A stretch of DNA of 18,935 nucleotides from Dehalococcoidia bacterium UBA1151 (GCA_002311865.1 DBZV01000117.1:1-18935); one strand, 5' to 3'. Positions 1 to 7,715 are shown, counted from the first letter of the stretch. The notes: generated by a model from the sequence alone, not told the origin. Made by a program: numbers and translations.

Positions 1-357
1 CTCCCAAAGCTGGCATCGCGTTACAGGCTGATCGCACTTTCGAACGGGAATCGATGGTTTCTGGATTACCTTGTCGCCAACCAGATCAAGTGGGATTTTG
101 ACGACATCATCTCTGTGGACGAGTTTGGCCGGTTCAAGCCGCACCCGTCGGTGTATCGTGGCGCGGCGCGTAACCTGGGCCTTGAGGTCGGCGAAATCAT
201 GATGATCTCGTCTAACTCGTTCGATGTGATGGGCGCCCGCATGTGCGGCAACCGTGGAGCGTTTGTGAATCGTTACGAGCTGCCGTTCGAAGATACGACG
301 TTCGTGCCGGATTACACTGTGGCGGATTTTGGTGAGTTGGCGGAGGCTATCGTTTAG
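1..357 (+). CDS. Haloacid dehalogenase type II (HAD superfamily), C-terminal part
   Basis: The frame is open from the first base to the TAG at 355-357, so the 5' end lies outside the window; 118 residues are visible. They match the C-terminal half of (S)-2-haloacid dehalogenase-like HAD hydrolases: motif II is LSNG (about residues 13-16), the motif III lysine is in FKPHPSVY, and the acidic motif IV is ISSNSFDVMGAR, with the Ser, Asn and Asp that L-2-haloacid dehalogenases use around the active site. A conserved VNR follows. The nucleophilic Asp of motif I is not in the window. By family knowledge such enzymes hydrolyse 2-haloalkanoates in the cytoplasm, but many annotated members are general phosphatases. 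The gene converges on the peptidase E-like gene with 20 bp between the stop codons. Confidence 0.85.
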   Translation, partial: LPKLASRYRLIALSNGNRWFLDYLVANQIKWDFDDIISVDEFGRFKPHPSVYRGAARNLGLEVGEIMMISSNSFDVMGARMCGNRGAFVNRYELPFEDTTFVPDYTVADFGELAEAIV

Positions 358-377
358 CGACCGATGATCGCAACGCC

Positions 378-1076
378 CTACCCCAGGTAGCGCGCCTCCA
401 GCGGGGTCTCTTTGAAGTCGTCCCCCACCCGCTCCACGCGATAGGCGCGGGCGCCTGGTTCCTGCGTGACGATTTCGTGGAGGTCGTCGCCGATGTAGTG
501 GAGGGCGCAGCCGTCGTCGGTGGAAATACCGGGGGAGACTTCGCCGGTGCGAATCAACTCCCGGTAGGTGGTTGGGCGGTCGGGGTGTGAGCCGTAGTGG
601 GTGGAGTTGCTCCCTTTAAGGAGGCCCACGCACTTCAGGGCTGTCAGACCTTCAGGTATCGAGTCTGTGATGCAGTCCTCGAACCAGCAGATTGAGCCAG
701 CGCTGGTGCCAGAGAGCACGATTCCGGCCTCCCGTGCTTCTCGCATGATCTCGCCGAAGCCCCACTCATTCCAGACCGCAATCAGGTTCTTCGTATTACC
801 TCCGCCCACGTAGATGATGTCGTGTCGCAGGACGAACGACCGGATGTCCTTCTGCGGCGGCGAGTAGAGACTGAGATGGGACGTCTCGCAGTCGTGCCGC
901 CCGAACTCCCTGTAGAACTCAACGGTGTTCTGTGCGGCGTCACCGGTGGCGGTGCCCACGTAGCAGACTTTGGGGTGTGCTGCGCTGGAGAGACTCAGAA
1001 GGTGTTCACGCAGGAGCGGGCGTTTCCACTGTGGCGGGAAGAAGTCGCCACCAATGCCGAATATCTGTTTATCCAA
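378..1076 (-). CDS. Peptidase E-like protein (peptidase family S51)
   Basis: This 232-residue cytoplasmic protein resembles the S51 serine peptidases (aspartyl dipeptidase PepE and relatives such as cyanophycinase). GGGNT lies at residues 91-95, the nucleophile elbow GTSAGS at 123-128 gives Ser125, and a later His (His164 in GSHPDRP, or His160) suits the catalytic dyad. The length equals the usual 200-240 residues. The start is TTG at 1076, chosen because an AAGGAG ribosome site (plus-strand 1085-1090) stands 8 nt upstream and residues 2-9 are typical of the family start. It lies 63 bp downstream of tag on the same strand, so the two may be co-transcribed. The true substrate (Asp-X dipeptide or other) cannot be told from the sequence. 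Confidence 0.85.
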   Translation of the reverse strand: MDKQIFGIGGDFFPPQWKRPLLREHLLSLSSAAHPKVCYVGTATGDAAQNTVEFYREFGRHDCETSHLSLYSPPQKDIRSFVLRHDIIYVGGGNTKNLIAVWNEWGFGEIMREAREAGIVLSGTSAGSICWFEDCITDSIPEGLTALKCVGLLKGSNSTHYGSHPDRPTTYRELIRTGEVSPGISTDDGCALHYIGDDLHEIVTQEPGARAYRVERVGDDFKETPLEARYLG

Positions 1077-1084
1077 CGTCGTCG

Positions 1085-1090
1085 CTCCTT
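1085..1090 (-). promoter_or_regulatory. Ribosome binding site fixing a TTG start
   Basis: Read on the minus strand this is AAGGAG, 8 nt before the TTG at 1076. No ATG or GTG in the same frame has a comparable site, so it decides the start of the peptidase E-like gene. Confidence 0.6.
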
Positions 1091-1139
1091 AGTTCAGCCT
1101 CATCCAGCCTGTGACCAGCCTACGCGCGGTCGGCCAGAA

Positions 1140-1706
1140 TCATACTTTGTTGTAGCGAAAGCATGTGAGGACGTGATCGTTGACCATGCCGGTGGCCTGC
1201 ATGAAGGCGTAGCAGATCGTTGAGCCAATGAACTTAAAGCCGCGCTGCTTGAGCGCCTTGCTCATGGCATCGGAAACATCTGTTGTGGCAGGAATCTGGC
1301 TCATAGACTCCCAGCTGTTGGTCAGGGTATCCCCTCCAACCAGGCCCCAGAGGTAGGCATCGAAACTTCCGAACTCTTTCTGGACCTCAAGATAGAGCCG
1401 GGCGTTGATCATCGCCGAGCCAACTTTGAGCTTGTTACGGATGATTCCAGGGTTGCCCAGCAGTTCTGCAACTTTCTCATCGTCGTACTCAGCGATAGCG
1501 GCGGCATCAAATTTGTCGAACGCTCCCCGGTACGATTCACGCTTCCGGAGAATTGTTATCCAAGATAGGCCGGCCTGCGCGCCCTCAAGCTGGAGGAACT
1601 CAAATAGCGTGCGATCATCGTGGACGGGTGTGCCCCACTCCTCATCGTGGTACTTGATCATGAGCGGGTCGTCGCCTCCCCAGTCACATCGAATAATTGC
1701 CGCCAT
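1140..1706 (-). CDS. tag: DNA-3-methyladenine glycosylase I
   Basis: This base-excision repair enzyme removes 3-methyladenine from alkylated DNA. The 188-residue product has the TAG signature almost throughout: CDWGGDDPLMIKYHDEEWG near the N-terminus, then LEGAQAGLSWITILRKRE, in which Glu41 is the conserved base-recognition residue. The structural zinc ligands Cys7, His20, His178 and Cys182 are all present, the last pair in NDHVLTC close to the C-terminus. The frame extends further upstream, but the ATG at 1706 gives the normal family N-terminus and has AAGGA about 9 nt before it. The start codon is 41 bp from the divergent lipoprotein start, so the two promoters must lie partly inside the opposing genes. 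Confidence 0.95.
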   Translation of the reverse strand: MAAIIRCDWGGDDPLMIKYHDEEWGTPVHDDRTLFEFLQLEGAQAGLSWITILRKRESYRGAFDKFDAAAIAEYDDEKVAELLGNPGIIRNKLKVGSAMINARLYLEVQKEFGSFDAYLWGLVGGDTLTNSWESMSQIPATTDVSDAMSKALKQRGFKFIGSTICYAFMQATGMVNDHVLTCFRYNKV

Positions 1707-1735
1707 TGCCTGATCCTTCAGCCGTTGAATATGCG

Positions 1736-1741
1736 TAGTAT
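1736..1741 (+). promoter_or_regulatory. Candidate -10 box for a leaderless transcript
   Basis: TAGTAT ends 6 nt before the ATG at 1748 and no Shine-Dalgarno site is present. The same arrangement (TAGTGT, then CG, then ATG 6 nt after the box) precedes the kinase-fold gene at 8472. I see no convincing -35. This is an inference from spacing and similarity. Confidence 0.3.
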
Positions 1742-1747
1742 CGGGTG

Positions 1748-3112
1748 ATGAACACAGTCTGCAGAACGTCCACATTCTCCGCTGCGCTGCTTCTTCTCGT
1801 CGCGTTTATTGCGACGGCATGCAGTGCATCGTCTTCCGAAATCGCGCCAGCCGAAACATCGGTGGCCGATTCGAAAACCGCTGAACCCACTATTGCCCAA
1901 ACCGCTACTCCATCTCCAGAGTTCATTCCAATTGAGGGTGGAGTGGCGATTCCCGCATCAATCGCTCCTCAACTCGACGCGATTCAGGCTGCGGTGGAGT
2001 CGATTCGGGATTACAAGCCGGGTGGCGAGGTCAACCGACAACTGCTGCCGCGCGAGAAGTTGCGAGCTTTCCTTGCGGCGGAGTTTCGACGGGATGAAGT
2101 TCGGATCGAAATTGAGATAGATGATCGCCTGTTCAAGCTACTGGGCATGATTGATGGCGATCTTGATCTCTTGGGCGAATACGAGGTTATGTATGGGACG
2201 CAGGTAGCTGGCCTGTACCAGAGCGAGACCGATCAACTGTTTATCGTTGAGGATGACGATACGGAGGAGCTGTCGCTGCTGGAGGAGATCACGTATTCCC
2301 ACGAGTACTTCCATCTAGTGCAGGATGATCGATTTGACCTTGATCAACTTCAGGATGATGTTGAGGGCAATCGGGATGCTGAACTTGCGCTGATCTCTTT
2401 AATAGAAGGGGATGCGACGGCGCTGCAAACCCAGTACCTACTCCAGAACGTCAGCGTGGATCGCGTTGTAGGCTCTCTGGAATCCCTCACTGAGGCGCTT
2501 GCGGATATTCCCGATGCTCCGTTCGCCCTCCAACGATTGCTGGAGTTTCCGTACCAGGAGGGCGCGCAGTTTGTTGAGCGTCTGACTGATGCTCAACTTC
2601 TGAACTCCTACGCCGATTTGCCTGCCTCGACGGAGCAGATCATTCATCCAGAGAAGTATCTGGCAGGTGAATTTCCGATTGTGGTGGCGCTCCCAGATCT
2701 GGCCGGACGGCTCGGCGAAGGTTGGTCGAAGTTTCACGAAGATGTGCTTGGCGAGTTCACCATCGCGCTTTGGCTATCGTCGCTTGGTAGCACCAATGCC
2801 GATATCGCAGCGGCCGGGTGGGGTGGCGATCGGTTCGCGCTGCTTGATGGACCGAATGGCGAACGCGCGTTTGCCGCGATTATCGTGTGGGATGAGCCTC
2901 AGGAAGATGGCGCGCAATTCACCGGATTTTGGGCGGCGGCACTTGATAAATCTGATCAATACACCGCACTGGCGAATGACGAGCGAACGTTTGGCTGGCA
3001 GAGTGATCAGGGAATCACGCTGGTGCAGATTCAGGCGAGCGGCAGGATTTCCGTGGTGGTTGTTCCAGATATTGAGAGCGGTGAAAAACTCCTGCTCGCG
3101 CTTGATGAATAG
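1748..3112 (+). CDS. Putative secreted lipoprotein with HEXXH metallopeptidase motif
   Basis: The 454-residue product starts with a short basic and hydrophobic signal ending in IATAC, a lipobox-like site with the lipidated Cys at residue 25. A Ser/Thr/Pro/Ala-rich linker follows to about residue 60. The centre holds HEYFH (residues 185-189), a zinc-binding HEXXH motif preceded by LLEEITYS. About 31 residues on, LIEGDATALQ supplies a Glu (residue 220) that could be the third zinc ligand, as in gluzincin-type proteases. I recognise the motif pattern from uncharacterised Chloroflexota proteins but know no function. The C-terminal half has no motif I recognise. ATG at 1748 is preferred over the GTG directly before it. 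No Shine-Dalgarno site is visible. A membrane-anchored extracellular peptidase is the best guess. Confidence 0.75.
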   Translation: MNTVCRTSTFSAALLLLVAFIATACSASSSEIAPAETSVADSKTAEPTIAQTATPSPEFIPIEGGVAIPASIAPQLDAIQAAVESIRDYKPGGEVNRQLLPREKLRAFLAAEFRRDEVRIEIEIDDRLFKLLGMIDGDLDLLGEYEVMYGTQVAGLYQSETDQLFIVEDDDTEELSLLEEITYSHEYFHLVQDDRFDLDQLQDDVEGNRDAELALISLIEGDATALQTQYLLQNVSVDRVVGSLESLTEALADIPDAPFALQRLLEFPYQEGAQFVERLTDAQLLNSYADLPASTEQIIHPEKYLAGEFPIVVALPDLAGRLGEGWSKFHEDVLGEFTIALWLSSLGSTNADIAAAGWGGDRFALLDGPNGERAFAAIIVWDEPQEDGAQFTGFWAAALDKSDQYTALANDERTFGWQSDQGITLVQIQASGRISVVVVPDIESGEKLLLALDE

Positions 3113-3124
3113 GCAGTCGGAGGC

Positions 3125-3153
3125 TTAGATAGTTCGCCTTTGGTTGTTATACT
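3125..3153 (+). promoter_or_regulatory. Weak candidate promoter for the E2-acoX-reductase unit
   Basis: TATACT at 3148-3153 is a good -10 match in the 128-bp gap before the E2 gene. The -35 at 17-bp spacing is only TTAGAT (3125-3130). The leader would be about 80 nt. Confidence 0.3.
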
Positions 3154-3240
3154 CGCCGGGCGAAATATTTCATGTGGCTGCGAGATTAGATATGTGCTGG
3201 ATGCATACGGCGGCCACAACCGGTCACACAGGGAGTGACA

Positions 3241-4464
3241 ATGCCTTACGAAGTACTTCTGCCGCAGTGGGGAATGGGGATGAATGACGGCCTGATCCTC
3301 AAGTGGCTCAAGGCTGAGGGCGACAAGATAGCGATCGGCGACGCGCTCGTCGAAATCGAGTCGTCCAAGGTCAACGCCGATGTCGAGGCCGCAGAAGAAG
3401 GCATTCTGGCCCGTATCGTTGTGCCTGAGGGCATGGTGGTGGATACAGGGTCCGTTCTGGCGATAATCCTTGCTGAGGGTGAAGAGGCTGATCTGCCGGA
3501 ACCGCTCACAGCAGATACACCGGCCGCCGCCGTTCCAGTTGCGCCAGCAGCACCAGCGGCCCCCGCGGCGGCGTCAGGCGGCGGAGGCGGTGATCGACAG
3601 CAGGTCACACCAATCGCACGCCGTGTGGCCAAAGAACTGGGTGTTGATCTCAGCACGGTCACGGGTACCGGTCCTCGCGGACGCGTAACTGAGGAAGATG
3701 TTCGCAACACAGCTTCAGGCGCTGCTGCCCCGGCTGCCGCGCCGGCCGCGAAGCCGGCTGCGGCTTACTCCGGCCCACCGGCGAAGGAAGTTGAGAAGTT
3801 GGCAGGGTTGCGGGCTACCATCGCTCGTCGCATGACGGATAGTGGCCAGATTCCTGTGGTGACGCTGACCACTGAGGTGGATGTGACGGCTGCGCAGTCG
3901 ATGATGGAGCAGTTGGTGCGGGATTGGCGACGCGAACGCATCCGGCCGCAGTTCCAGGATCTAATAATCAAAGTTGTTGCCCAAGCACTATCTGAGCATC
4001 CACGGGCGAATGCCCACTTCAACGTGGATGAGGTGCGCATGATTGAGTCGGTAAACGTCGGTTTCGCGATGGCGGTCAAAGATGGTCTGGTCGTTCCGGT
4101 GATTCATGAGGCTGACAAGAAGTCAGCTCTGGAAATCGCACAGGCCGTCCGGGACGTTGCCAAACGGGTGCGGGACAACTCAGTTGATGTGGATGATTAC
4201 TCAGGTGGCACGTTTAGCGTGACAAACCTGGGTCACTACGGTGTGGATGCATTCAACCCGCTCCTCAATCCACCAGAAGTCGGCATTCTTGGACTTGGCC
4301 GAATTGTTGAGAAGCCTGTGATCGTCAACGGCGAAGTGACGACAAGATCGATGATGTGGCTTGGCCTCACGTTTGACCATCGCGCGTGGGATGGCGCGCC
4401 TGCCGGAGACTTCTTACAAGCGATTTCACGCTACCTCTCAGACCCGGGATGGATAACTGAATAA
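3241..4464 (+). CDS. Lipoyl-bearing E2 acyltransferase of a 2-oxoacid/acetoin dehydrogenase complex
   Basis: The 407-residue protein has the complete E2 layout. An N-terminal lipoyl domain covers residues 1-80, with lipoylated Lys43 in IESSKVNADVEA. Ala/Pro/Gly-rich linkers at about 92-118 and 158-180 flank a peripheral-subunit-binding domain at 122-156 (VTPIARRVAKELGVDL, then GTGPRGRV). The catalytic domain runs from 186 to 407 and ends with DHRAWDG, where His380 and Asp384 form the HxxxDG active site. E2 moves the acyl group from lipoamide to CoA. ATG at 3241 is chosen over the GTG at 3235 because GGGAG (3231-3235) is correctly spaced for it. An acoX-like gene follows after 40 bp, which favours an acetoin-type complex, but no E1 or E3 gene is present here. 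Confidence 0.93.
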   Translation: MPYEVLLPQWGMGMNDGLILKWLKAEGDKIAIGDALVEIESSKVNADVEAAEEGILARIVVPEGMVVDTGSVLAIILAEGEEADLPEPLTADTPAAAVPVAPAAPAAPAAASGGGGGDRQQVTPIARRVAKELGVDLSTVTGTGPRGRVTEEDVRNTASGAAAPAAAPAAKPAAAYSGPPAKEVEKLAGLRATIARRMTDSGQIPVVTLTTEVDVTAAQSMMEQLVRDWRRERIRPQFQDLIIKVVAQALSEHPRANAHFNVDEVRMIESVNVGFAMAVKDGLVVPVIHEADKKSALEIAQAVRDVAKRVRDNSVDVDDYSGGTFSVTNLGHYGVDAFNPLLNPPEVGILGLGRIVEKPVIVNGEVTTRSMMWLGLTFDHRAWDGAPAGDFLQAISRYLSDPGWITE

Positions 4465-4504
4465 CGCCGCAGACTACCGGAGACCCATCTGTTGAGTAGC
4501 TCCC

Positions 4505-5500
4505 ATGATTAGTGTCGGCATTATTGCCAACCCGGCGGCGGGCAAGGATATACGCCGTCTTGTGGCGCAGGGCCGGGTCGTCTCCGATCAAGAGAAGTCG
4601 AACACGCTATTGCGCGTGTACGCCGGATTAAGGTCGATGGGGATTGAGCGTGTATTCGCGATGCCTGAGTCTTCCGGGCTCACTTTCGCGGCAGCACGCG
4701 AATTTGAAGCTGACATTCAAACTGAGTACGTCAATATGCCGGCTGCTGAACACGGTGGCGCCACTGCCCGGGCCGCTGCTGCAATTATTGAGGACGGCGT
4801 TGGTGCCATTGTGACGCTGGGCGGTGATGGGACGAATCGCAACGTGGCCACCGCAGGTGGCGAAATTCCAATAGTGGCGATCTCGACCGGAACGAACAAC
4901 GTGTTTCCTCAGATGGTTGAAGGGACGCTTGCGGGCATCGCGGCTGGCGCCGTGGCAAGCGGAAAGGTCTCGAGGGCAGATTCCAGCGTACGCAGTAAGC
5001 GGCTGGAGATTTATCTCGATGGCGAGCTGGAGGATATTGCGCTGGTTGATGTGGCGGTGTCCAGAGAGCTATTCGCGGGTACCCGTGCGGTGTGGGATCT
5101 GGGGACGATTACGGACGTATATCTGACGCGTGCAGAGCCGGCTTGTATTGGCATCTCCGCGATAGGCGCACATCTGAAGCGCGTTCATCTTGACGATCCT
5201 GAAGGCTTACATATTCAGATGGGTGATTCACAATCAGAGCTTCAGGTTCTGGCTCCCACCGGGCCGGGAACAGTACAGGAAATTGGCATCGCCGACTGGA
5301 ATACGATGAACCCGGGAGATAGGGTCACCATTGACCTGAAACCGGGCATGCTGGCGCTGGACGGAGAGCGCGAAATATCGCTCCTGAAGGATCGCCACGT
5401 GGAGATTACTCTCTCGGTGGAGGGTCCCTGGGTGGTTAATGTGCCACGGACGCTTGAGGCGCTGGCAGCCGGGAACGTTGCTGCGAGTAGTGGCTCGTAG
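4505..5500 (+). CDS. acoX: AcoX-like ATP-NAD kinase family protein
   Basis: The 331-residue protein carries the NAD-kinase/diacylglycerol-kinase fold signatures: NPAAGKD at residues 9-15, LGGDGTNRN with GGDGT at 106-110, and STGTNNVFP at 127-135. This matches the AcoX family, found beside acetoin dehydrogenase genes, whose biochemical role is not settled. It follows the E2 gene after 40 bp and its stop codon directly abuts the ATG of the aldo/keto reductase, so the three genes form a unit. The site before its ATG is poor, so translation is probably coupled to the E2 gene. A canonical NAD kinase is a less likely alternative, given its neighbour and length. Confidence 0.85.
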   Translation: MISVGIIANPAAGKDIRRLVAQGRVVSDQEKSNTLLRVYAGLRSMGIERVFAMPESSGLTFAAAREFEADIQTEYVNMPAAEHGGATARAAAAIIEDGVGAIVTLGGDGTNRNVATAGGEIPIVAISTGTNNVFPQMVEGTLAGIAAGAVASGKVSRADSSVRSKRLEIYLDGELEDIALVDVAVSRELFAGTRAVWDLGTITDVYLTRAEPACIGISAIGAHLKRVHLDDPEGLHIQMGDSQSELQVLAPTGPGTVQEIGIADWNTMNPGDRVTIDLKPGMLALDGEREISLLKDRHVEITLSVEGPWVVNVPRTLEALAAGNVAASSGS

Positions 5501-6463
5501 ATGAAGTATCGGCAACTTGGCAACACTGGTATTGAAGTTTCGCTCTCCGGTTTTGGGACGGGGGGCGCTCGACAGTTGGGACAGAAAGAGGGTTTGACTG
5601 CTAGGGAGCAGGATTCCCTCATCCGCGGTGCGATCGATGCGGGGATCACTCTCTTTGATTCGTCCGCGGGATACGGCAACGCTGAAGAGATACTTGGGCG
5701 GGCGCTCACTGGAGTTCCGAGAGACGCTTATGTGATCGTCACTAAGTGGCCGCAAGAGAACTTCGCCCCCGACGGATTTGAAATAGCGCAGGAGCCAGGC
5801 GACCTCACGAAGGGCGTTGATGACGCGCTTCGGCGATTTAAGACGGACTACATTGACGTGATGCAGTTCCACGGGCTGCACGTGAGTTATTACGATGAGC
5901 TGGTTGCCCGCTACGCGCCGGTGATGGCAGAGCTGAAGCAGTCGGGCAAGGTAAGGCACTGGGGATTCAGCGAGTGGGCTCGTCAGGATCCCTGGCATGA
6001 GGCGGTAGTACACGCGCTTACAAAGCATCCCGAACTGTGGGAAGTTGTGATGATTAAGCACAATATGCTGAGTCAGTCAGGAACTCACGTGGCGCTGCCG
6101 CTGGCGGAAAGAACCGGCACGGGCGTAATTGTGATGGCTGCCATACGGACATACATTTCTAATGAGAGTCGACTTCGGGAGCTGTTCGCGGGATGGAAGC
6201 GCGATGGGGTGATCCGGGCCGACTCGGTGCCGGACGATGGCCCGCTGGATTGGCTGGTCCACGACGAGGTAGATTCCATTGCGAGCGCGGCGTACAAGTT
6301 CGCGGCTTCGAACCGGGCGGTATCGACTGTGCTCAGCGGCACTTCGAACCTGGCGCATCTGAAGTCAAATGTCGCGGCGCTGGAAGGCCCATTACTGCCG
6401 GAAGCTGACATGGAGCGGTTGGTGGGGCTGCTTGGCAGTATCGAGGCAGAAGTGGCTGAGTAG
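5501..6463 (+). CDS. Aldo/keto reductase
   Basis: This 320-residue (beta/alpha)8 NAD(P)H-dependent oxidoreductase has the catalytic tetrad in full: Asp53 and Tyr58 in FDSSAGYGNAEE, Lys82 in VTKWP and His124 in MQFHGL. The N-terminus MKYRQLGNTGIEVS and the late VLSGTSN cofactor-phosphate-binding segment are typical. The ATG begins at the base after the acoX stop, without its own Shine-Dalgarno site, so translation is likely coupled. The substrate is unknown. The position after E2 and acoX suggests reduction or oxidation of a small carbonyl compound linked to that pathway, which is inference only. Confidence 0.92.
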   Translation: MKYRQLGNTGIEVSLSGFGTGGARQLGQKEGLTAREQDSLIRGAIDAGITLFDSSAGYGNAEEILGRALTGVPRDAYVIVTKWPQENFAPDGFEIAQEPGDLTKGVDDALRRFKTDYIDVMQFHGLHVSYYDELVARYAPVMAELKQSGKVRHWGFSEWARQDPWHEAVVHALTKHPELWEVVMIKHNMLSQSGTHVALPLAERTGTGVIVMAAIRTYISNESRLRELFAGWKRDGVIRADSVPDDGPLDWLVHDEVDSIASAAYKFAASNRAVSTVLSGTSNLAHLKSNVAALEGPLLPEADMERLVGLLGSIEAEVAE

Positions 6464-6515
6464 CGTTATTTCAGCGTCTGCTATCGAACAGCCAACCACG
6501 GCGAGGGAGGCTCCC

Positions 6516-6719
6516 ATGCCAAGCCAGCGTCCAGACCGTCGTTCATCTCAACCAACGAGGCGCCAGCGGCCCTTCGATCCCAATCAGTCGTACAGCGTTC
6601 AGCACGGCGGCAACGAGGGGCCAAGCTGGATGTCTGAAAACTCAGGCAAGGTGCTCGTCAGCGTTGCGTTCGTAATTCTGATATTCCGGGTCATCGTGCT
6701 TTCGAGCGGCGCAGGTTAA
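6516..6719 (+). CDS. Small tail-anchored membrane protein, unknown
   Basis: I do not recognise this 67-residue protein. Residues 1-42 are hydrophilic and rich in Arg, Gln, Pro and Ser. Residues 45-63 (KVLVSVAFVILIFRVIVLS) form one transmembrane segment, ending four residues before the stop. The frame extends upstream into the aldo/keto reductase, but the ATG at 6516 has a very strong GAGGGAGG ribosome site at 6503-6510, 5 nt away, which fixes the start. It follows the reductase by 52 bp and could be the last gene of that unit. The archaellin gene starts 241 bp later on the same strand. A C-terminal anchor with a basic cytoplasmic N-terminus is the likely topology. Confidence 0.7.
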   Translation: MPSQRPDRRSSQPTRRQRPFDPNQSYSVQHGGNEGPSWMSENSGKVLVSVAFVILIFRVIVLSSGAG

Positions 6720-6796
6720 GCAGAATCTAATTATCGGTTGTTTGCGGCCGCTGCTGGGCGCGTAGCCGAACTCAAACTGCGCATTTATCAATAGTC

Positions 6797-6819
6797 GATA
6801 TGTGGGTAAACCACACATC
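6797..6819. repeat. Imperfect inverted repeat upstream of the archaellin gene
   Basis: GAT-A-TGTGG, a 5-nt spacer, then CCACA-C-ATC; 8 of 9 positions pair. It lies 142 bp before the archaellin ATG in the otherwise featureless 6720-6960 gap and may be an operator or a small hairpin. A second short hairpin, TGGGT-ACCA-ACCCA (6922-6935), lies just before the ribosome site. Confidence 0.35.
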
Positions 6820-6960
6820 GAATTGGCCTTAATCCCTCCTATTCCGACAGTCCCATGAACCGTGACAATCATGTGAGTGCGTTCAACATGCTCATCATGC
6901 TGAGCGCGAACCTGACCAGATTGGGTACCAACCCATGTGGTGGAAGAGGAAATACCAGTT

Positions 6961-7659
6961 ATGAAATCAGATACGAACCCGGTTGAGCACCAGCGCGGCA
7001 TCACCGGTCTTGAAACCGCGATCATATTGATCGCGTTTGTGGTCGTAGCATCGGTATTCGCATTCACAGTGCTCTCGACTGGCATCTTCGCGTCCGAGCG
7101 AAGTAAAGAGACGGTGTATGCGGGAATCCAGGAGGCGCAGTCCTCGATCGAGCCACGTGGAAGTGTGGTTGCATATAAGGCAAAGCTTCCAGACTCGACT
7201 TCAACGGTCTTCAAGATTACGTTTGTGGTCTCCAACGCGATTGCTGGCGTGCCGGTTGATCTGACACCTGACTACACCGCGGATAACTCCGGTACTGATC
7301 CGGATGTCTCTTCAGGCGCCGAATCAGTCACGGTGATCTCATACTCTGATAAGAATCAGCACTTGAGCGATCTCCCGTGGTCAATAACCTGGCTGGGCAA
7401 CAATGACGGCGATAACTTGCTGGAAGATAACGAGAAGGCTGAGATCACAGTCTGGCTGCTCAACAGGAACAACTCGATTGCGTCGATAGCCACGGCATCT
7501 TCAACCACATACTCAACCTCTGGCGGGATGGCGTCCGGCGCCACGGTGCTGGCAGTGAATACTACTTTCACGATTGAGATGAAGCCGCCTTCAGGTACAG
7601 TGTTGAATCTTGAGCGCAGGCTGCCCTCACAGCTCGATACGGTTATCGACTTGAACTGA
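6961..7659 (+). CDS. Archaellin (archaeal-type flagellin) homologue
   Basis: The 232-residue protein has a class III signal: a 13-residue hydrophilic leader ending in QRG, then mature ITGLETAIILIAFVVVASVF, with Glu at mature position 5 and a single hydrophobic helix (about residues 14-45). The stretch ERSKETVYAGIQEA after the helix is archaellin-like. The C-terminal beta domain has archaellin hallmarks: WLGNNDGDNLLEDNEKAEITV (144-164), a Thr/Ser-rich loop, NTTFTIEMKPPSG (200-212) and a terminal LPSQLDTVIDLN. Length and domain order fit ArlB/FlaB rather than a bacterial type IV pilin or bacterial flagellin. The ATG at 6961 is chosen because AGAGGA (6945-6950) precedes it and it gives the expected leader. 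The gene stands alone, with no archaellum motor genes in the window, and ends at a terminator. An archaeal-type adhesion pilin is the main alternative. Confidence 0.85.
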   Translation: MKSDTNPVEHQRGITGLETAIILIAFVVVASVFAFTVLSTGIFASERSKETVYAGIQEAQSSIEPRGSVVAYKAKLPDSTSTVFKITFVVSNAIAGVPVDLTPDYTADNSGTDPDVSSGAESVTVISYSDKNQHLSDLPWSITWLGNNDGDNLLEDNEKAEITVWLLNRNNSIASIATASSTTYSTSGGMASGATVLAVNTTFTIEMKPPSGTVLNLERRLPSQLDTVIDLN

Positions 7660-7685
7660 TCCTGCACACTAATCGCAATATCGCG

Positions 7686-7715
7686 GCCCCGGACACTGTT
7701 CCGGGGCTGTTTTGT
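7686..7715 (+). terminator. Rho-independent terminator after the archaellin gene
   Basis: GCCCCGG (7686-7692), an 8-nt loop, CCGGGGC (7701-7707), then TGTTTTGTT. A perfect 7-bp GC stem with a T-rich tail, 26 bp after the stop codon. Its stem core is the same as in the terminator after the RRM gene. Confidence 0.85.

Noticed and set aside
822..1223. Plus-strand open frame of 133 codons opposite the peptidase gene
   Set aside because: The minus strand carries the S51 active-site motif; the plus-strand product has no features.
5234..6061. Minus-strand open frame of 275 codons
   Set aside because: It is antisense to acoX and the aldo/keto reductase, both well supported by catalytic motifs.
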